From Tsuneonella troitsensis (GTDB taxonomy: Bacteria > Pseudomonadota > Alphaproteobacteria > Sphingomonadales > Sphingomonadaceae): DNA of 64,000 nucleotides. The stretch is taken from NCBI RefSeq assembly GCF_001441535.1, contig NZ_LMAU01000007.1:1-64000 (forward strand), in the 5' to 3' direction. Below the pieces are notes generated by a model, which saw nothing but the letters and a program-made list of their open reading frames with translations, was not told the DNA's origin and searched no databases. Made by a program: the position numbers and the translations under genes. Position 1 is the stretch's first letter, and each line of letters opens with the position of its first letter. Of the stretch, positions 45,669 to 55,515 are shown in pieces.

Positions 45669-46796
45669 ATGGCTGGCAATGCCGCCTACCCCGGCGGGTT
45701 CGCGAACCGGGAAAGGGACAAGTCGCGAATCCGCGTGATGATCGTCGACGATTCCCTCGTCGCGCGCACCGTGCTCTCGCGCATCGTCCTTGCCGAAGCC
45801 GACATCGACATCGTCGCCAAGGCCACGACCGGGGAAATGGCCATCGAGAGGCTATCCGAAACCGCCGTCGACGTGATCCTGCTCGACCTCGAGATGCCGG
45901 GCATGGGTGGTATCGGGGCACTGCCCAGAATCATCGACCTGGCGCGTGACGCAAAGGTCCTGGTCGTATCTTCCCTGACCGAGCGAGGCGCGGAAGCGAC
46001 CCTGTCCGCACTGGCCATGGGTGCCGCCGACACATTGCTCAAGCCCCGCTCCGGCGAATTCGACGAAGGCTATGCGCGCACTCTGATCGGCAAGATTCGC
46101 GCCCTGGCTCCGCGCGGCCATGCGCGGACGACCCGGCCGATTTCCGCACCACGGTTAAGCACGGGGGTATCGACACACTCTCAGGCACAGCCTCTGGCAC
46201 TGGCGATCGGGGCGTCGACGGGCGGCATCCATGCCATGTGCCTCATGCTCGACGCCCTTCCCCGCGATTTTGCGCTGCCGATTCTCGTCGTCCAGCACCT
46301 CCCGCCGAGCTTCATGGCCACCCTCGCCCGCCAGCTCGCCAACGCGGCCAACCGTCCGGCGTCCGTCGCGGGTCTCGGATCGCCGCTCGTGCCGGGCGAG
46401 ATCCTCGTCGCGCCCGGCGACGGACACATGATCGTCGGCAGAACGGCAGGGCGTCTTGTCACGGGCATCGCACACCACGCCGTACCCAGCGGATGTGTCC
46501 CTTCGGTCGACCCGCTGCTGGAAACCCTTGCCGATGCGACCGGGGGCAACGCCATCGGCGTGATATTGTCCGGCATGGGCCGCGATGGCGCGGCTGGAGC
46601 CGAGAGCTTCGTCAGGGCAGGCGGGACCATCTTCGCCCAGGATGCCGCGACGTCTGCCGTGTGGGGGATGCCCCGCGCGGTTGCCGAGGCGGGCCTGGCA
46701 ACGGCGGTGCTGCCTCCCGTGGCGATAGCCCATAGGGTAGCGGCCCTCGCGGTTTCGCCGACATGCACGGCCGATCATCGGACCGTCCGCGCGTGA
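45669..46796 (+). CDS. cheB: Chemotaxis methylesterase CheB
   Basis: Removes methyl groups from chemoreceptors when phosphorylated. It is 375 residues: a receiver (about 20-140) with DDS and Asp in VILLDLEMPGMGG, a linker, and the C-terminal esterase. Its catalytic Ser is in GASTGGIHAM, His in VVQHLPPSFMATLARQL, and Asp in SGMGRDGAAGAESF. The Lys after the receiver's last strand is present (LLKPRSGE). The preceding gene ends eight bases upstream, and the downstream cheR overlaps it. Confidence 0.95.
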   Translation: MAGNAAYPGGFANRERDKSRIRVMIVDDSLVARTVLSRIVLAEADIDIVAKATTGEMAIERLSETAVDVILLDLEMPGMGGIGALPRIIDLARDAKVLVVSSLTERGAEATLSALAMGAADTLLKPRSGEFDEGYARTLIGKIRALAPRGHARTTRPISAPRLSTGVSTHSQAQPLALAIGASTGGIHAMCLMLDALPRDFALPILVVQHLPPSFMATLARQLANAANRPASVAGLGSPLVPGEILVAPGDGHMIVGRTAGRLVTGIAHHAVPSGCVPSVDPLLETLADATGGNAIGVILSGMGRDGAAGAESFVRAGGTIFAQDAATSAVWGMPRAVAEAGLATAVLPPVAIAHRVAALAVSPTCTADHRTVRA

Positions 46797-47647
46797 GCGA
46801 GATTTCCCATCGCATCATTGCCGACCTGCTCTTCTCGCGAACGGGCCAGCAACTCGGCGAGAGCCGACGCTGGCGTATCCAGACCGCGCTCGCAGGTCTC
46901 TTTCGCGAACGCGGAATCTCGAACCTGGACCAGCTCGTTTGCCTGCTGGCGGATACGCGCGAAGACGATCTTGCGAGGGAAGTCGTCGAAGCCCTGCTGA
47001 ACAACGAGACGTATTTCTTCCGCGACAGGCTCATGTTCGATCTGCTGGCAAACGAAGTGCTTCCGGATCTCGCCGCGAAGCGGGCGGCGACGCGGCGCCT
47101 GTCTATCTGGTCGGCCGGTTGCTCGACGGGCCAGGAAGCGCTGTCGCTGGCAATGCTGTTCGCCGACGATCCGCGGCGGTGGGAAGGCTGGCGGATCGAC
47201 ATCGTTGGTACAGATATCTCGTCCAAGGCGATCGAGGCCGCCCGCGCGGGCCTCTACTCGCAGTTCGAAATACAGCGCGGCCTGGGTGTCACCCAGATGC
47301 TGCGCTGGTTCGAAGAGACGCCGGACGGCTGGTGTCCCAAGCGCGACCTCACCAGGCGTATCCGATTCAAGCAAAGGAACGTGCTCGATAACCCGCCCGA
47401 CCCGGGCCGCTTCGACCTCGTGCTCTGCCGAAACGTCCTGCTCTACTTCGGCCGGGTCCACCGGGAGAAGGCATTCGACAAGCTCGCGGATGCGATCGTC
47501 GACGATGGCTGGCTGATGATCGGCGCAGGGGAAACGGCGACCGACCATTCGCGGGCTTTCGCTCCTGCGAGCGACACGAGCGGACTGTATCGTCGCACAG
47601 TTCCAACCGGCGCGAGCGCTCGCCGACGGGCGCAAAATGCGTTCTGA
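46793..47647 (+). CDS. cheR: Chemotaxis methyltransferase CheR
   Basis: Methylates glutamates in the receptor's cytoplasmic domain using SAM. It is 284 residues. I chose GTG 46793 because GTGA overlaps the cheB stop and the following helix (SEISHRIIADLLFSRTGQQL) is the normal CheR N-terminus. An ATG at 46763 would overlap cheB by 34 bases. It has the family N-terminal helical domain with NNETYFFRD, then the SAM site IWSAGCSTGQEALSLAML, and FDLVLCRNVLLYFG near the C-terminus. Confidence 0.93.
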   Translation: MSEISHRIIADLLFSRTGQQLGESRRWRIQTALAGLFRERGISNLDQLVCLLADTREDDLAREVVEALLNNETYFFRDRLMFDLLANEVLPDLAAKRAATRRLSIWSAGCSTGQEALSLAMLFADDPRRWEGWRIDIVGTDISSKAIEAARAGLYSQFEIQRGLGVTQMLRWFEETPDGWCPKRDLTRRIRFKQRNVLDNPPDPGRFDLVLCRNVLLYFGRVHREKAFDKLADAIVDDGWLMIGAGETATDHSRAFAPASDTSGLYRRTVPTGASARRRAQNAF

Positions 47648-47725
47648 CCGTTCGTTTCACCCTTCCTTAGGCACTCGTCCCTATTGCGAGGGCGGCGCCG
47701 GGCGCCGCGCGAAAGGGGACTACGC

Positions 47726-49249
47726 GTGATTGGGAGGGTCGACAGCAAATCCATCGGGTCGAAGATGCTCGTCTTCGCGCCGCTGGTCGTGCTCTCGGGC
47801 CTGTTCGGAGCGTTCGCCACCCTTTTCGCGCTCGGCACCCGCTTTTCGAGCTTTTCCGGAATAACGATCGTCGGCGTCGGCGTGGTGGCTTATGCGGCTG
47901 CGGTGGCCATTCTCGGCCGATACGGTTTGGCACACGTTCGCCGCCTCGAAGGCCTCAGCCGTACCGACAGCCTCAGCGGCCTGCCCAACCGGCGGGCGCT
48001 GCACGAAGACTGCGCGCGTTCGACCCGTATGGGAGAAGAGGTCGGCGTCGCACTGATCGACCTCGATGGATTCAAGATGGTCAACGACCATTACGGGCAC
48101 GTCGTCGGCGACCAGGTCCTGTGCGAATGCGCGGAAGTCCTGCGGGAAATATGCGGCGACGAGGCCCGCCCCTATCGACTGGGCGGCGACGAGTTCGCCA
48201 TCCTGAAAGTGGGCGCTGTTGCCGGGACCATCCTGGAAGGGATATGCCGCAGCCTTATCGACCGGATGAACGCGCCGATTCCGGTGGAAGACCGCCGGAT
48301 TCCGGTGGGGGCGAGCATTGGCCTTGCCCGTTCCAACGGTAGCGACGGGCTGGGCTCGAGCGAATTGCTGCGACGCGCCGACGTGGCGATGTATGCCTCC
48401 AAGCGGGGCGGCAAGATGCGCTGCACGTGGTTCAAGAGCGATTTCGATCAAAGCCGTGCTGCTGCCCAGGTGCTCGACGAGGAATTGCGCGCCGCGCTGG
48501 CGAGGGATCAGTTCGTGGTGGCCTACCAGCCGCTGGTGGATGCACGCAGCGGAGCGATCGTCGCGGTCGAATCGCTCGTCCGGTGGAACCGACCCGACGG
48601 CAAGAATATCGGACCCAACGTGTTCATTCCGATCGCCGAGGAATCCGGCCTGATCAACGCGATCGGACTGTGGGTGCTCGACCGGTCGTGCCGCGATGCG
48701 CTGCCGTGGACGGGGATCAAGTTGTCGGTCAACATCTCGGCGGCGCAGCTGCGCAATCCCGAATTCCCGATTCAGCTCGGCCAGATCCTGGAAGATACCG
48801 GCTTTCCGCCCGAGCGTCTCGAGCTCGAGATCACCGAGACCTGCCTCGTGCTCGATCCGGTCGTGGCGGAACGCAGTCTCAACCTGATCCGCGAATTCGG
48901 GGTCGATATCGCGCTCGACGATTTCGGTACCGGCTACGCCTCGATCGGCTTCCTGCGCCAGTTCCGGTTCGAGAAGCTGAAGCTCGACCGCTCGCTGGTG
49001 GTCGAGGCGCAGCGCGATAACGGCAGCCGGGCGATGATGATGTCGAGCATCTCGGTCGCCCGGGCGATGAACATGGACGTCACCGCCGAAGGTGTCGAAA
49101 CCGAAGAACAGGCCGACCTGGCCCGCGCCGCCGGCTGCGACCAGATCCAGGGCTGGCTTTACTACAAGGCAATGCCCGCCGACGAATTCGCGGCGCGGCT
49201 AAAGGAGGCCGGCGGACCCAAGCACCGCGCGGCGACGAGGGCAGCATGA
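47726..49249 (+). CDS. GGDEF-EAL cyclic-di-GMP signalling protein
   Basis: Membrane protein of 507 residues that can make and/or degrade cyclic-di-GMP. GTG 47726 has AGGGG eight bases before. Two transmembrane helices occupy about residues 13-60. The GGDEF domain is intact (RLGGDEFAI), with no RxxD I-site immediately upstream. The EAL domain has ESL at its first motif, but keeps [28 protein letters not shown] and QGWLYYKAM, so phosphodiesterase activity is plausible. It sits between cheR and the receptor gene, overlapping the latter by four bases. Confidence 0.93.
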   Translation: MIGRVDSKSIGSKMLVFAPLVVLSGLFGAFATLFALGTRFSSFSGITIVGVGVVAYAAAVAILGRYGLAHVRRLEGLSRTDSLSGLPNRRALHEDCARSTRMGEEVGVALIDLDGFKMVNDHYGHVVGDQVLCECAEVLREICGDEARPYRLGGDEFAILKVGAVAGTILEGICRSLIDRMNAPIPVEDRRIPVGASIGLARSNGSDGLGSSELLRRADVAMYASKRGGKMRCTWFKSDFDQSRAAAQVLDEELRAALARDQFVVAYQPLVDARSGAIVAVESLVRWNRPDGKNIGPNVFIPIAEESGLINAIGLWVLDRSCRDALPWTGIKLSVNISAAQLRNPEFPIQLGQILEDTGFPPERLELEITETCLVLDPVVAERSLNLIREFGVDIALDDFGTGYASIGFLRQFRFEKLKLDRSLVVEAQRDNGSRAMMMSSISVARAMNMDVTAEGVETEEQADLARAAGCDQIQGWLYYKAMPADEFAARLKEAGGPKHRAATRAA

Positions 49250-50595
49250 ATGCAGTTTCGATGATCGAGGCGGAAACCCTGGAGGACGAGATCGCATCGG
49301 CCAGCCTCGGCGACAGCACGGTCGCAGCCCGGCGGCAGCGCTGGGTGGCCGCGCGGTGGTTCAACGATCTGCCCCTCGCCCGCAAGCTGGGCGTGCTGGT
49401 CGGCGGACTGCTGCTTGGCCTGGCCGTCAACTCGGTCGTTGCCCTTGCGGCTCTCAGGCAGATCGTCGCGCCCTCGGTGGCGGTTTCGGTCGTGACCGTG
49501 ATTTTCGTTCTCGGGTTCGGCCTGGGCACAATCGCCCTGCGCCGCATCCTCATCGACACCGCGATGCCGCTGCGCAAGCTGTCGGGCGACATGATCCGGC
49601 TGAGCGAGGGCGATCGCACCTTCACGCTCGATTATCTTCACCGGGCCGACGAGATCGGCGACATGGCGCGCACATTCCAGGTGTTCGTGAAATCGGGTCA
49701 CAAACTCGACGAGATGTTTGCCCAACGCAAGGCAGTGCGCGAGGAACAGCAGCGGATGCTGCTTCAACTCGCGGCGAATTTCGAACGCGAGGTCGGCGAC
49801 GTCGTGACCGCCGTGGCCTCGGCGGCGGACCAGCTCGAGCACGCGGCCAGTTCGATGGCAGCGGCGGCGGACCAGTCCGCGAACCAGGTCGATGCCGTGT
49901 CGCACTCGATGAACGACGCCTCGAACGGCGTGGCCGCAGCGGCGGCCGCAAGCGACGAGTTCGCCATGTCGATCGGCGAGATCAGTCGGCAGGCCGCGCA
50001 ATCGGCCGGGCTAGCGCGCGAGGCGACGACGACGGCGGAGCAGGCCGACGGCACCGTCAAGGCGCTGGCGTTCTCGGCCGACCAGATCGGCGAGATCGTC
50101 GAGCTGATCAGCGCGATCGCGCGGCGCACCAATCTGCTCGCGCTCAACGCCTCGATCGAGGCCGCCCGCAGCGGCGAGGCCGGCCGCGGTTTCGCGGTGG
50201 TGGCGAGCGAGGTCAAGGAACTCGCGGCGCAGACCAGCAAGGCGACCGACGAAGTGGCCGCGCAGATCCGCGCCATGCAGCAGTCGACCGGCGCGAGCGT
50301 GACCGCGCTCAAAGCCATTGCCGAACAGGTGCAGCAGCTCGAATCGACGGCCGTTTCCATCGCGTCCGCCGTCGACCAGCAGTCGGTTGCCGGGCTAGAG
50401 CTGGCCCGCAACATCGACACGGCCGCGCGCGGTACCGGCGACGTGTCCGCCAACGTGGTCCAGGTGCGCGAAACCGCGCTGGCCACAGGAGCCACCGCGA
50501 GCCAGGTCCTCAGCTCGGCAAGCGAGCTCAAGGCGCAGGCGGCCAGCTTGCGCAGTCAGGTCAGCGGCTTCCTGCGCCACGTCCGCGCCGCCTGA
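49246..50595 (+). CDS. Methyl-accepting chemotaxis protein without periplasmic sensor domain
   Basis: Chemoreceptor of 449 residues. Two hydrophobic helices (near 48-70 and 76-98) are separated by only a few residues, so there is no external ligand domain. HAMP follows (about 100-150), with a long signalling coiled coil ending at residue 449. The hairpin tip is [21 protein letters not shown] followed by [14 protein letters not shown]. The start overlaps the GGDEF-EAL stop (ATGA). Input may come from the membrane or from cytoplasmic proteins. Confidence 0.92.
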   Translation: MNAVSMIEAETLEDEIASASLGDSTVAARRQRWVAARWFNDLPLARKLGVLVGGLLLGLAVNSVVALAALRQIVAPSVAVSVVTVIFVLGFGLGTIALRRILIDTAMPLRKLSGDMIRLSEGDRTFTLDYLHRADEIGDMARTFQVFVKSGHKLDEMFAQRKAVREEQQRMLLQLAANFEREVGDVVTAVASAADQLEHAASSMAAAADQSANQVDAVSHSMNDASNGVAAAAAASDEFAMSIGEISRQAAQSAGLAREATTTAEQADGTVKALAFSADQIGEIVELISAIARRTNLLALNASIEAARSGEAGRGFAVVASEVKELAAQTSKATDEVAAQIRAMQQSTGASVTALKAIAEQVQQLESTAVSIASAVDQQSVAGLELARNIDTAARGTGDVSANVVQVRETALATGATASQVLSSASELKAQAASLRSQVSGFLRHVRAA

Positions 50596-50614
50596 TCAAG
50601 CACGCGATCGTACA

Positions 50615-50634
50615 CGCTCCGGCTTGACGGAGCG
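50615..50634 (+). terminator. Short hairpin after chemosensory operon
   Basis: CGCTCCG / CGGAGCG, a 7-bp stem with a six-base loop, 20 bases after the receptor stop, and without a T-run. It may be a weak terminator between the chemosensory operon and the next gene. Confidence 0.35.
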
Positions 50635-50687
50635 CAATCGGCAACCGACAAGCCCGTCAATCGACTTTGAGGGGTTCGCCGACTATC

Positions 50688-53042
50688 ATGCGCACACATT
50701 CGCTTTTCCGCGGCATTCTGCTTGCCGGTATTTCGCTCGCCACCCCTGCCCTGCACGCGCAGGACAGCGTTCCGATCGTCCAGCCCGGCGCGCCGGGCCA
50801 GCCGGGCAAGGTTCTGTCGGCGGCGGATGCCATCAAGCTGGCGGACATGCGCTATTCGCCGGGTGACGTCGCCTACATGCAGCACATGATCGTGCACCAT
50901 AAGCAGGCCACCGAAATGACCGCGCTGGTGGAAGAGCGCACGACGAACGCCGACATCCGGCGCATCGCCCGCCGGATCGAGGCGAGCCAGGCCGACGAGA
51001 TGAAGTTCATGACCGACTGGCTCACCAGCCGGGGCGAGTCGGTAACGATGGCGGGCATGGGCCAGCCCTCGCACGCGGGCATGGACCATTCTTCCATGGA
51101 TCACAGCGGCCACGGCGGTTCGACCGTCGCCGGCAAGGACATGGTCATCATGGAAGGCATGGCGACCCCGGCCCAGATGGCCGCGCTCGCCGCGGCCGAG
51201 GGCACGGCGTTCGACCGCCTGTTCCTGGAAATGATGATCGCCCACCACCGCGGCGCAGTGAGCATGACCAACAACCTGCTCCGGTGGTACGGAACCGCCT
51301 CCGATCCCGAGATGAACCAGTTCACCTCGGACGTCGTGAGCGATCAGAACTCAGAGATCGCGCGGATGAACCGCCGCCTCGCCACCCTGTCACAGGACGC
51401 GCGCGCCACGCTGAAGCCCGGGTTCCGCGATGCCGGGGAAGCCATCATGGGCCTGCGCAAGCTTGCCAGCCTGGAAAAGCCCGCCGGTTTCTACGATCCG
51501 ACCAACCCGGCCGGTCTCGCCCTCCCCGTCGCGAAGTCGAAGGAGGAAAAGGAAGCCGAGGCGAAAGGCGGGAAAGACGGCAAGAAGGATGCCAAGGCGG
51601 ACGCGGACAAGAAGGACGACAAGCCTGCCGATCCCAACGATCCCAAGGCGCTTGCCGAGGACGAGAAGGAGCCCAAGGCGCCCAAGCTGGTCGAACGTGG
51701 GTCCATGCTCGATTTCGCCAACACCGACATGGCGTTCTCGAAGGACCTGCTGATCGCAGGCAACTATCACGGGTTCAACGTGTACCGCCTACCCGCCGAC
51801 GGCATTCCGCAGCTCGTCAGCTCGGTCGTCTGCCCTGGCGGGCAGGGCGACGTGTCGGTGGCCGGCAACCTCCTCGTCATGAGCGTCGAGGAAGGACGGG
51901 GCCGCGTCGATTGCGGCCTGCAGGGCAACATGGAACAGGTCACCGCAGAGCGGTTCCGCGGCCTGCGCCTGTTCGACATTTCCGATCCCGCGATGCCCCG
52001 CCAGGTCGGCCAGATCCAGACTTGCCGCGGCAGCCATACCCATTCGATCGTCAGCGCGGACGACAAGCGCCTGGTGATCTACGCATCAGGGACCGGCGGC
52101 GTCCGTCGGACCGAGGAACTGTCGATCTGCACCGACCTGCCGGGCGACGACACCGCGCTGTTCTCGATCGACGTGATCGAGGTTCCGGTCGCCAACCCTG
52201 CAGCCGCGCGGATCGTCGATCGTCCGCGCGTGTTCGCTGCCGGCGGCCAGATCGCGGGCCTGTGGCGCGGCGGCGACCACGGCGAAGGCACGCAGGACAC
52301 CAGCGAAACCGATCAGTGCCACGACATAACCGTGTTCCCGGCCAAGAAGCTGGCGGCCGGTGCTTGTTCGGGTAACGGCATCATCCTCGACATTGCCGAT
52401 CCCCTGAAGCCGAAGCGGATCGACGACGTGACCGACAAGGGCTTCGCCTACTGGCACTCGGCCACCTTCAGCAACGACGGTTCCAAGGTGCTGTTCACCG
52501 ACGAATGGGGCGGCGGCGGTCGGCCGCGCTGCCAGGCGGGAGACCCGACCAACTGGGGCGCGAACGCGTTCTATGCGATCGAGAACGGCAAGCTCGTCTA
52601 TCGCGGCACCTACAAGCTGCCCGCACCGCAAAGCGACAAGGAGAACTGCGTCGCGCACAACGGCTCGATCATCCCGGTTCCGGGCCGCGACCTGTTCGTG
52701 CAGGCCTGGTATCAGGGCGGAATCAGCGTGATCGATTTCACCGATCCGGCGAACGTCAAGGAAATCGCCTATTTCGATCGCGGCCCGGTGGACAAGGACC
52801 AGCTCGCCATGGGCGGATACTGGTCGGCCTACTGGTACAAGGGCAAGATCTACGCCACCGAGATCGCGCGCGGGCTCGACGTTTTCGAACTGACGCCCAG
52901 CGAATTCCTGACGGCAGAGGAAATCGCCGCGGCGGCTGCGGCAGTTTATCCGGGTGACGTGTTCAATCCGCAAACGCAGACGCAGGTGACCTGGCCTGCC
53001 GAAGTGGCGGCCGCCGCGGAAGCCAGCCGACAGGGCGGCTGA
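50688..53042 (+). CDS. DUF305 domain fused to beta-propeller (LVIVD-like), exported
   Basis: Exported protein of 784 residues from ATG 50688, with a signal peptide cut after LHAQ. The first half is a DUF305 ferritin-like helical domain with metal-binding His/Met clusters MQHMIVHHKQATEM and MMIAHHRGAVSMTNNLL, separated by a Met/His-rich insert (HAGMDHSSMDHSGHG). A charged low-complexity linker rich in Lys, Asp and Glu (near residues 285-340) joins it to a large beta-propeller. Repeated motifs there are GFNVYRLPADG, RLFDISDPAMPRQVG, GIILDIADPLKPKR and ISVIDFTDPANVKEIAYFD. DUF305 proteins such as CopM bind copper or silver, so metal handling is likely. The fusion's function is unknown. Confidence 0.82.
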   Translation: MRTHSLFRGILLAGISLATPALHAQDSVPIVQPGAPGQPGKVLSAADAIKLADMRYSPGDVAYMQHMIVHHKQATEMTALVEERTTNADIRRIARRIEASQADEMKFMTDWLTSRGESVTMAGMGQPSHAGMDHSSMDHSGHGGSTVAGKDMVIMEGMATPAQMAALAAAEGTAFDRLFLEMMIAHHRGAVSMTNNLLRWYGTASDPEMNQFTSDVVSDQNSEIARMNRRLATLSQDARATLKPGFRDAGEAIMGLRKLASLEKPAGFYDPTNPAGLALPVAKSKEEKEAEAKGGKDGKKDAKADADKKDDKPADPNDPKALAEDEKEPKAPKLVERGSMLDFANTDMAFSKDLLIAGNYHGFNVYRLPADGIPQLVSSVVCPGGQGDVSVAGNLLVMSVEEGRGRVDCGLQGNMEQVTAERFRGLRLFDISDPAMPRQVGQIQTCRGSHTHSIVSADDKRLVIYASGTGGVRRTEELSICTDLPGDDTALFSIDVIEVPVANPAAARIVDRPRVFAAGGQIAGLWRGGDHGEGTQDTSETDQCHDITVFPAKKLAAGACSGNGIILDIADPLKPKRIDDVTDKGFAYWHSATFSNDGSKVLFTDEWGGGGRPRCQAGDPTNWGANAFYAIENGKLVYRGTYKLPAPQSDKENCVAHNGSIIPVPGRDLFVQAWYQGGISVIDFTDPANVKEIAYFDRGPVDKDQLAMGGYWSAYWYKGKIYATEIARGLDVFELTPSEFLTAEEIAAAAAAVYPGDVFNPQTQTQVTWPAEVAAAAEASRQGG

Positions 53043-53047
53043 CCGGA

Positions 53048-53905
53048 TTGGGGCAACCGTGCGTCCTCTCGCTGTCCTGCCCCGACAGGCCCGGTCTCGT
53101 CGCCGACGTGGCCGGGTTCCTGGCGGAACGGGGTTGCAACATCGTCGATGCCGAGCAGTACGAAGATCCGCTGACCGCCCGGTTCTTCATGCGGATCGCG
53201 TTCGACCCCGCCGACCATGAGGCGGAGGCGCTGCGGGCGCAGTTCACGCCGCTGGCCGGGCGGCATGCGATGGACTGGAAGCTGCGCGACCCGGGATTCG
53301 TCCCCCGGGTTGTGATCATGGTCAGCAAGTTCGACCACTGCCTGTCGGACCTGCTCTACCGCCAGCGCATCGGCGAGCTGCGGATGGAAGTCGCCGGAAT
53401 CGTGTGCAACCACCCGCGCGAGGCTCTGACCGACACTGCGATCATCGGCGATGTGCCGTTCCATCACCTGCCGGTGACGCCATCGACCAAGGCGGAGCAG
53501 GAAGCCGCGGTGCGTGCGCTGGTCGAGGAAAGCGGCGCCGAACTGGTGATCCTGGCGCGGTACATGCAGATCCTGTCGGACGAGATGACGCACTTCCTCT
53601 CGGGTCGGTGCATCAACATCCACCATTCTTTCCTGCCCGGCTTCAAGGGCGCCCGCCCCTATCACCAGGCCCATGCGCGGGGCGTGAAGATGATCGGCGC
53701 GACGAGCCATTACGTGACCAGCGAGCTCGACGAGGGACCGATCATCGCACAGGACGTGGTCGCGATCGGCCATCGCGAACTGCCGGAGGAACTCGTCGCC
53801 CGCGGCCGCGACGTCGAACGCCGGGTGCTCGCCCGCGCGGTCAAGGCGCACCTAGAGGACCGGGTGTTCCTCAACGGCAGCCGGACCGTGGTCTTCGCTC
53901 ACTAG
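53048..53905 (+). CDS. purU: Formyltetrahydrofolate deformylase
   Basis: Hydrolyses 10-formyl-THF to formate and THF, balancing one-carbon pools. It is 285 residues with an N-terminal ACT domain (CVLSLSCPDRPGLVADVAGFL) and a C-terminal formyltransferase-like domain. The active-site Asn and His are in INIHHSFLPGFKGARPYHQ, and the Asp in SELDEGPIIAQDV. It uses TTG 53048 as start. AGGG lies about 15 bases before, and no other usual start is available upstream. It begins six bases after the DUF305 fusion stop. Confidence 0.93.
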   Translation: MGQPCVLSLSCPDRPGLVADVAGFLAERGCNIVDAEQYEDPLTARFFMRIAFDPADHEAEALRAQFTPLAGRHAMDWKLRDPGFVPRVVIMVSKFDHCLSDLLYRQRIGELRMEVAGIVCNHPREALTDTAIIGDVPFHHLPVTPSTKAEQEAAVRALVEESGAELVILARYMQILSDEMTHFLSGRCINIHHSFLPGFKGARPYHQAHARGVKMIGATSHYVTSELDEGPIIAQDVVAIGHRELPEELVARGRDVERRVLARAVKAHLEDRVFLNGSRTVVFAH

Positions 53906-53918
53906 TCGAAAGCCAAAC

Positions 53919-53937
53919 CCGTTGCATGATGCAACGG
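53919..53937. promoter_or_regulatory. 19-bp perfect palindrome before monooxygenase gene
   Basis: CCGTTGCAT-G-ATGCAACGG: nine-base arms with a one-base centre, between purU and the monooxygenase gene, 38 bases before the latter's ATG. Position and symmetry fit an operator for a dimeric repressor such as a TetR-family protein. No regulator gene is adjacent. A transcription terminator is less likely because there is no loop or T-run. Confidence 0.5.
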
Positions 53938-53974
53938 ACAGATTTACGCTCGCGGCAATCTGGAGAGAGATGCG

Positions 53975-55477
53975 ATGACCCTGACTGCCTGCGACCATGA
54001 CATGCTGATCGTCGGCGCCGGAATATCCGGCATCGGCATGGCCGCACATCTATCGATGAAGTGTCCCGACCGAAGCTATGCGATCGTCGAGCGGCGGGAC
54101 AACCTGGGCGGTACGTGGGACCTGTTCCGTTACCCCGGCATCCGCTCGGACAGCGATATGCATTCGTTGAGCTACGAGTTCGAACCGTGGACCGGACGCG
54201 AAACTCTGGCTGGCGGGGACCGCATCCGCGAATACCTTGCCAATGTCGCCGGTAAATACGGCCTGGCGGACAATATCCGCTACGGCACCAAGGTGGTCTC
54301 CGCCGATTTCAGCACCCGACACGGATGCTGGAACGTCACGGTCGAAGACGACAGGGGCCGGCACGAGCTTACGGCGAACTTCCTCTACCTTGCTGCCGGA
54401 TACTACGATTACGATAATCCCTACTCCCCGGCGTTCGCGGGCGAAGACGAGTTCGCCGGCCCCGTCGTCCACCCGCAGCACTGGCCCGAGGATCTCGATT
54501 ACAAGAGGAAGCAAGTAGCGGTCATCGGCTCGGGCGCGACCGCCATCACCGTCGTGCCGAACATGGCGCGCGACGCGGCCAAGGTGACGATGGTGCAGCG
54601 CACGCCGACCTATATCCGATCGATCCCGGGAGAAGACCGGATCGGCCAGTTCCTGCGCAAGATCCTGCCGCTCCGTACCGCCACCCGCCTGGCCCGCGCG
54701 ATGCGAGTGCGGCTTGGCGACAAGATGTACAAGACCGCGCGGACCAAGCCCGACATGGTGCGAGAGCGTATCGACAACGACACCCGCAAGCACCTCGGCG
54801 CCCACTACCGGGCGGAGAATCACACGCCGCCGTATCAGCCGTGGGACCAGCGCATGTGCTTCGTGCCGGACGCCGATCTTTTCGAAGCCATCAAGGACGG
54901 CAGCGTCGAGATCGTCACGGGGCACATCGATCGGTTCGTTGCTGACGGAATCGTGATGACCGACGGCCGCAAGGTCCCCGCCGACATCATCGTCAAGGCG
55001 ACCGGGCTGCAGCTCACGATGGGGGGCAAGATCGCCCTCAGCCTCGATGGCCAGGCGATCGTGGCGAACGAGCACTTCTATTACAAGAACGCGATGCTCT
55101 CGGGCGTGCCGAACCTGGTCCACCCGGTGCCCTATACCAACACCGGCTCGACGCTTCGATACGACCTGCTGTCCGATTTCACCTGCCGCCTGCTCAACGC
55201 CATGCGCGCCAAGGACGCCGACATCGCGGTTCCAGTCATCCCTGAAGGGACTGTCCTGGTCGAACACGATTCGTTTACGGTGGATGCAGGCTACGTGAAG
55301 CGGTCGGGCGCCGCGCTGCCCAAGAGCGCGGAGGCCGACCCATGGCGGCTCAACCACGATTACCTGCACGATCGGCAGTACATGGCCGAAAGCCCGATCG
55401 ACGACGGGCTGCTGCAGTTCCGCCGCTCGGGCGCCAACTCGCGGGCATTCGACGAGCAACTCGAGGCCGCCGAGTAG
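53975..55477 (+). CDS. Flavin-containing monooxygenase, Baeyer-Villiger type (EthA-like)
   Basis: FAD/NADPH enzyme of 500 residues, cytoplasmic. FAD motif LIVGAGISGIGMAA (Gly14-Gly19), RRDNLGGTWDLFRYPGIRSDSD, and the Baeyer-Villiger fingerprint FAGPVVHPQHWP are present. The NADPH-binding VAVIGSGATA is near residue 180. Substrates are likely ketones or organosulfur compounds. The length fits EthA-type enzymes. A 19-bp palindrome lies in its promoter region. It is preceded by purU and followed by a CinA-type gene about 38 bases downstream. Confidence 0.9.
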   Translation: MTLTACDHDMLIVGAGISGIGMAAHLSMKCPDRSYAIVERRDNLGGTWDLFRYPGIRSDSDMHSLSYEFEPWTGRETLAGGDRIREYLANVAGKYGLADNIRYGTKVVSADFSTRHGCWNVTVEDDRGRHELTANFLYLAAGYYDYDNPYSPAFAGEDEFAGPVVHPQHWPEDLDYKRKQVAVIGSGATAITVVPNMARDAAKVTMVQRTPTYIRSIPGEDRIGQFLRKILPLRTATRLARAMRVRLGDKMYKTARTKPDMVRERIDNDTRKHLGAHYRAENHTPPYQPWDQRMCFVPDADLFEAIKDGSVEIVTGHIDRFVADGIVMTDGRKVPADIIVKATGLQLTMGGKIALSLDGQAIVANEHFYYKNAMLSGVPNLVHPVPYTNTGSTLRYDLLSDFTCRLLNAMRAKDADIAVPVIPEGTVLVEHDSFTVDAGYVKRSGAALPKSAEADPWRLNHDYLHDRQYMAESPIDDGLLQFRRSGANSRAFDEQLEAAE

Positions 55478-55515
55478 GTCTGGCGCAAGCGGACTGCTTC
55501 CATTAGCGCGGCCGC

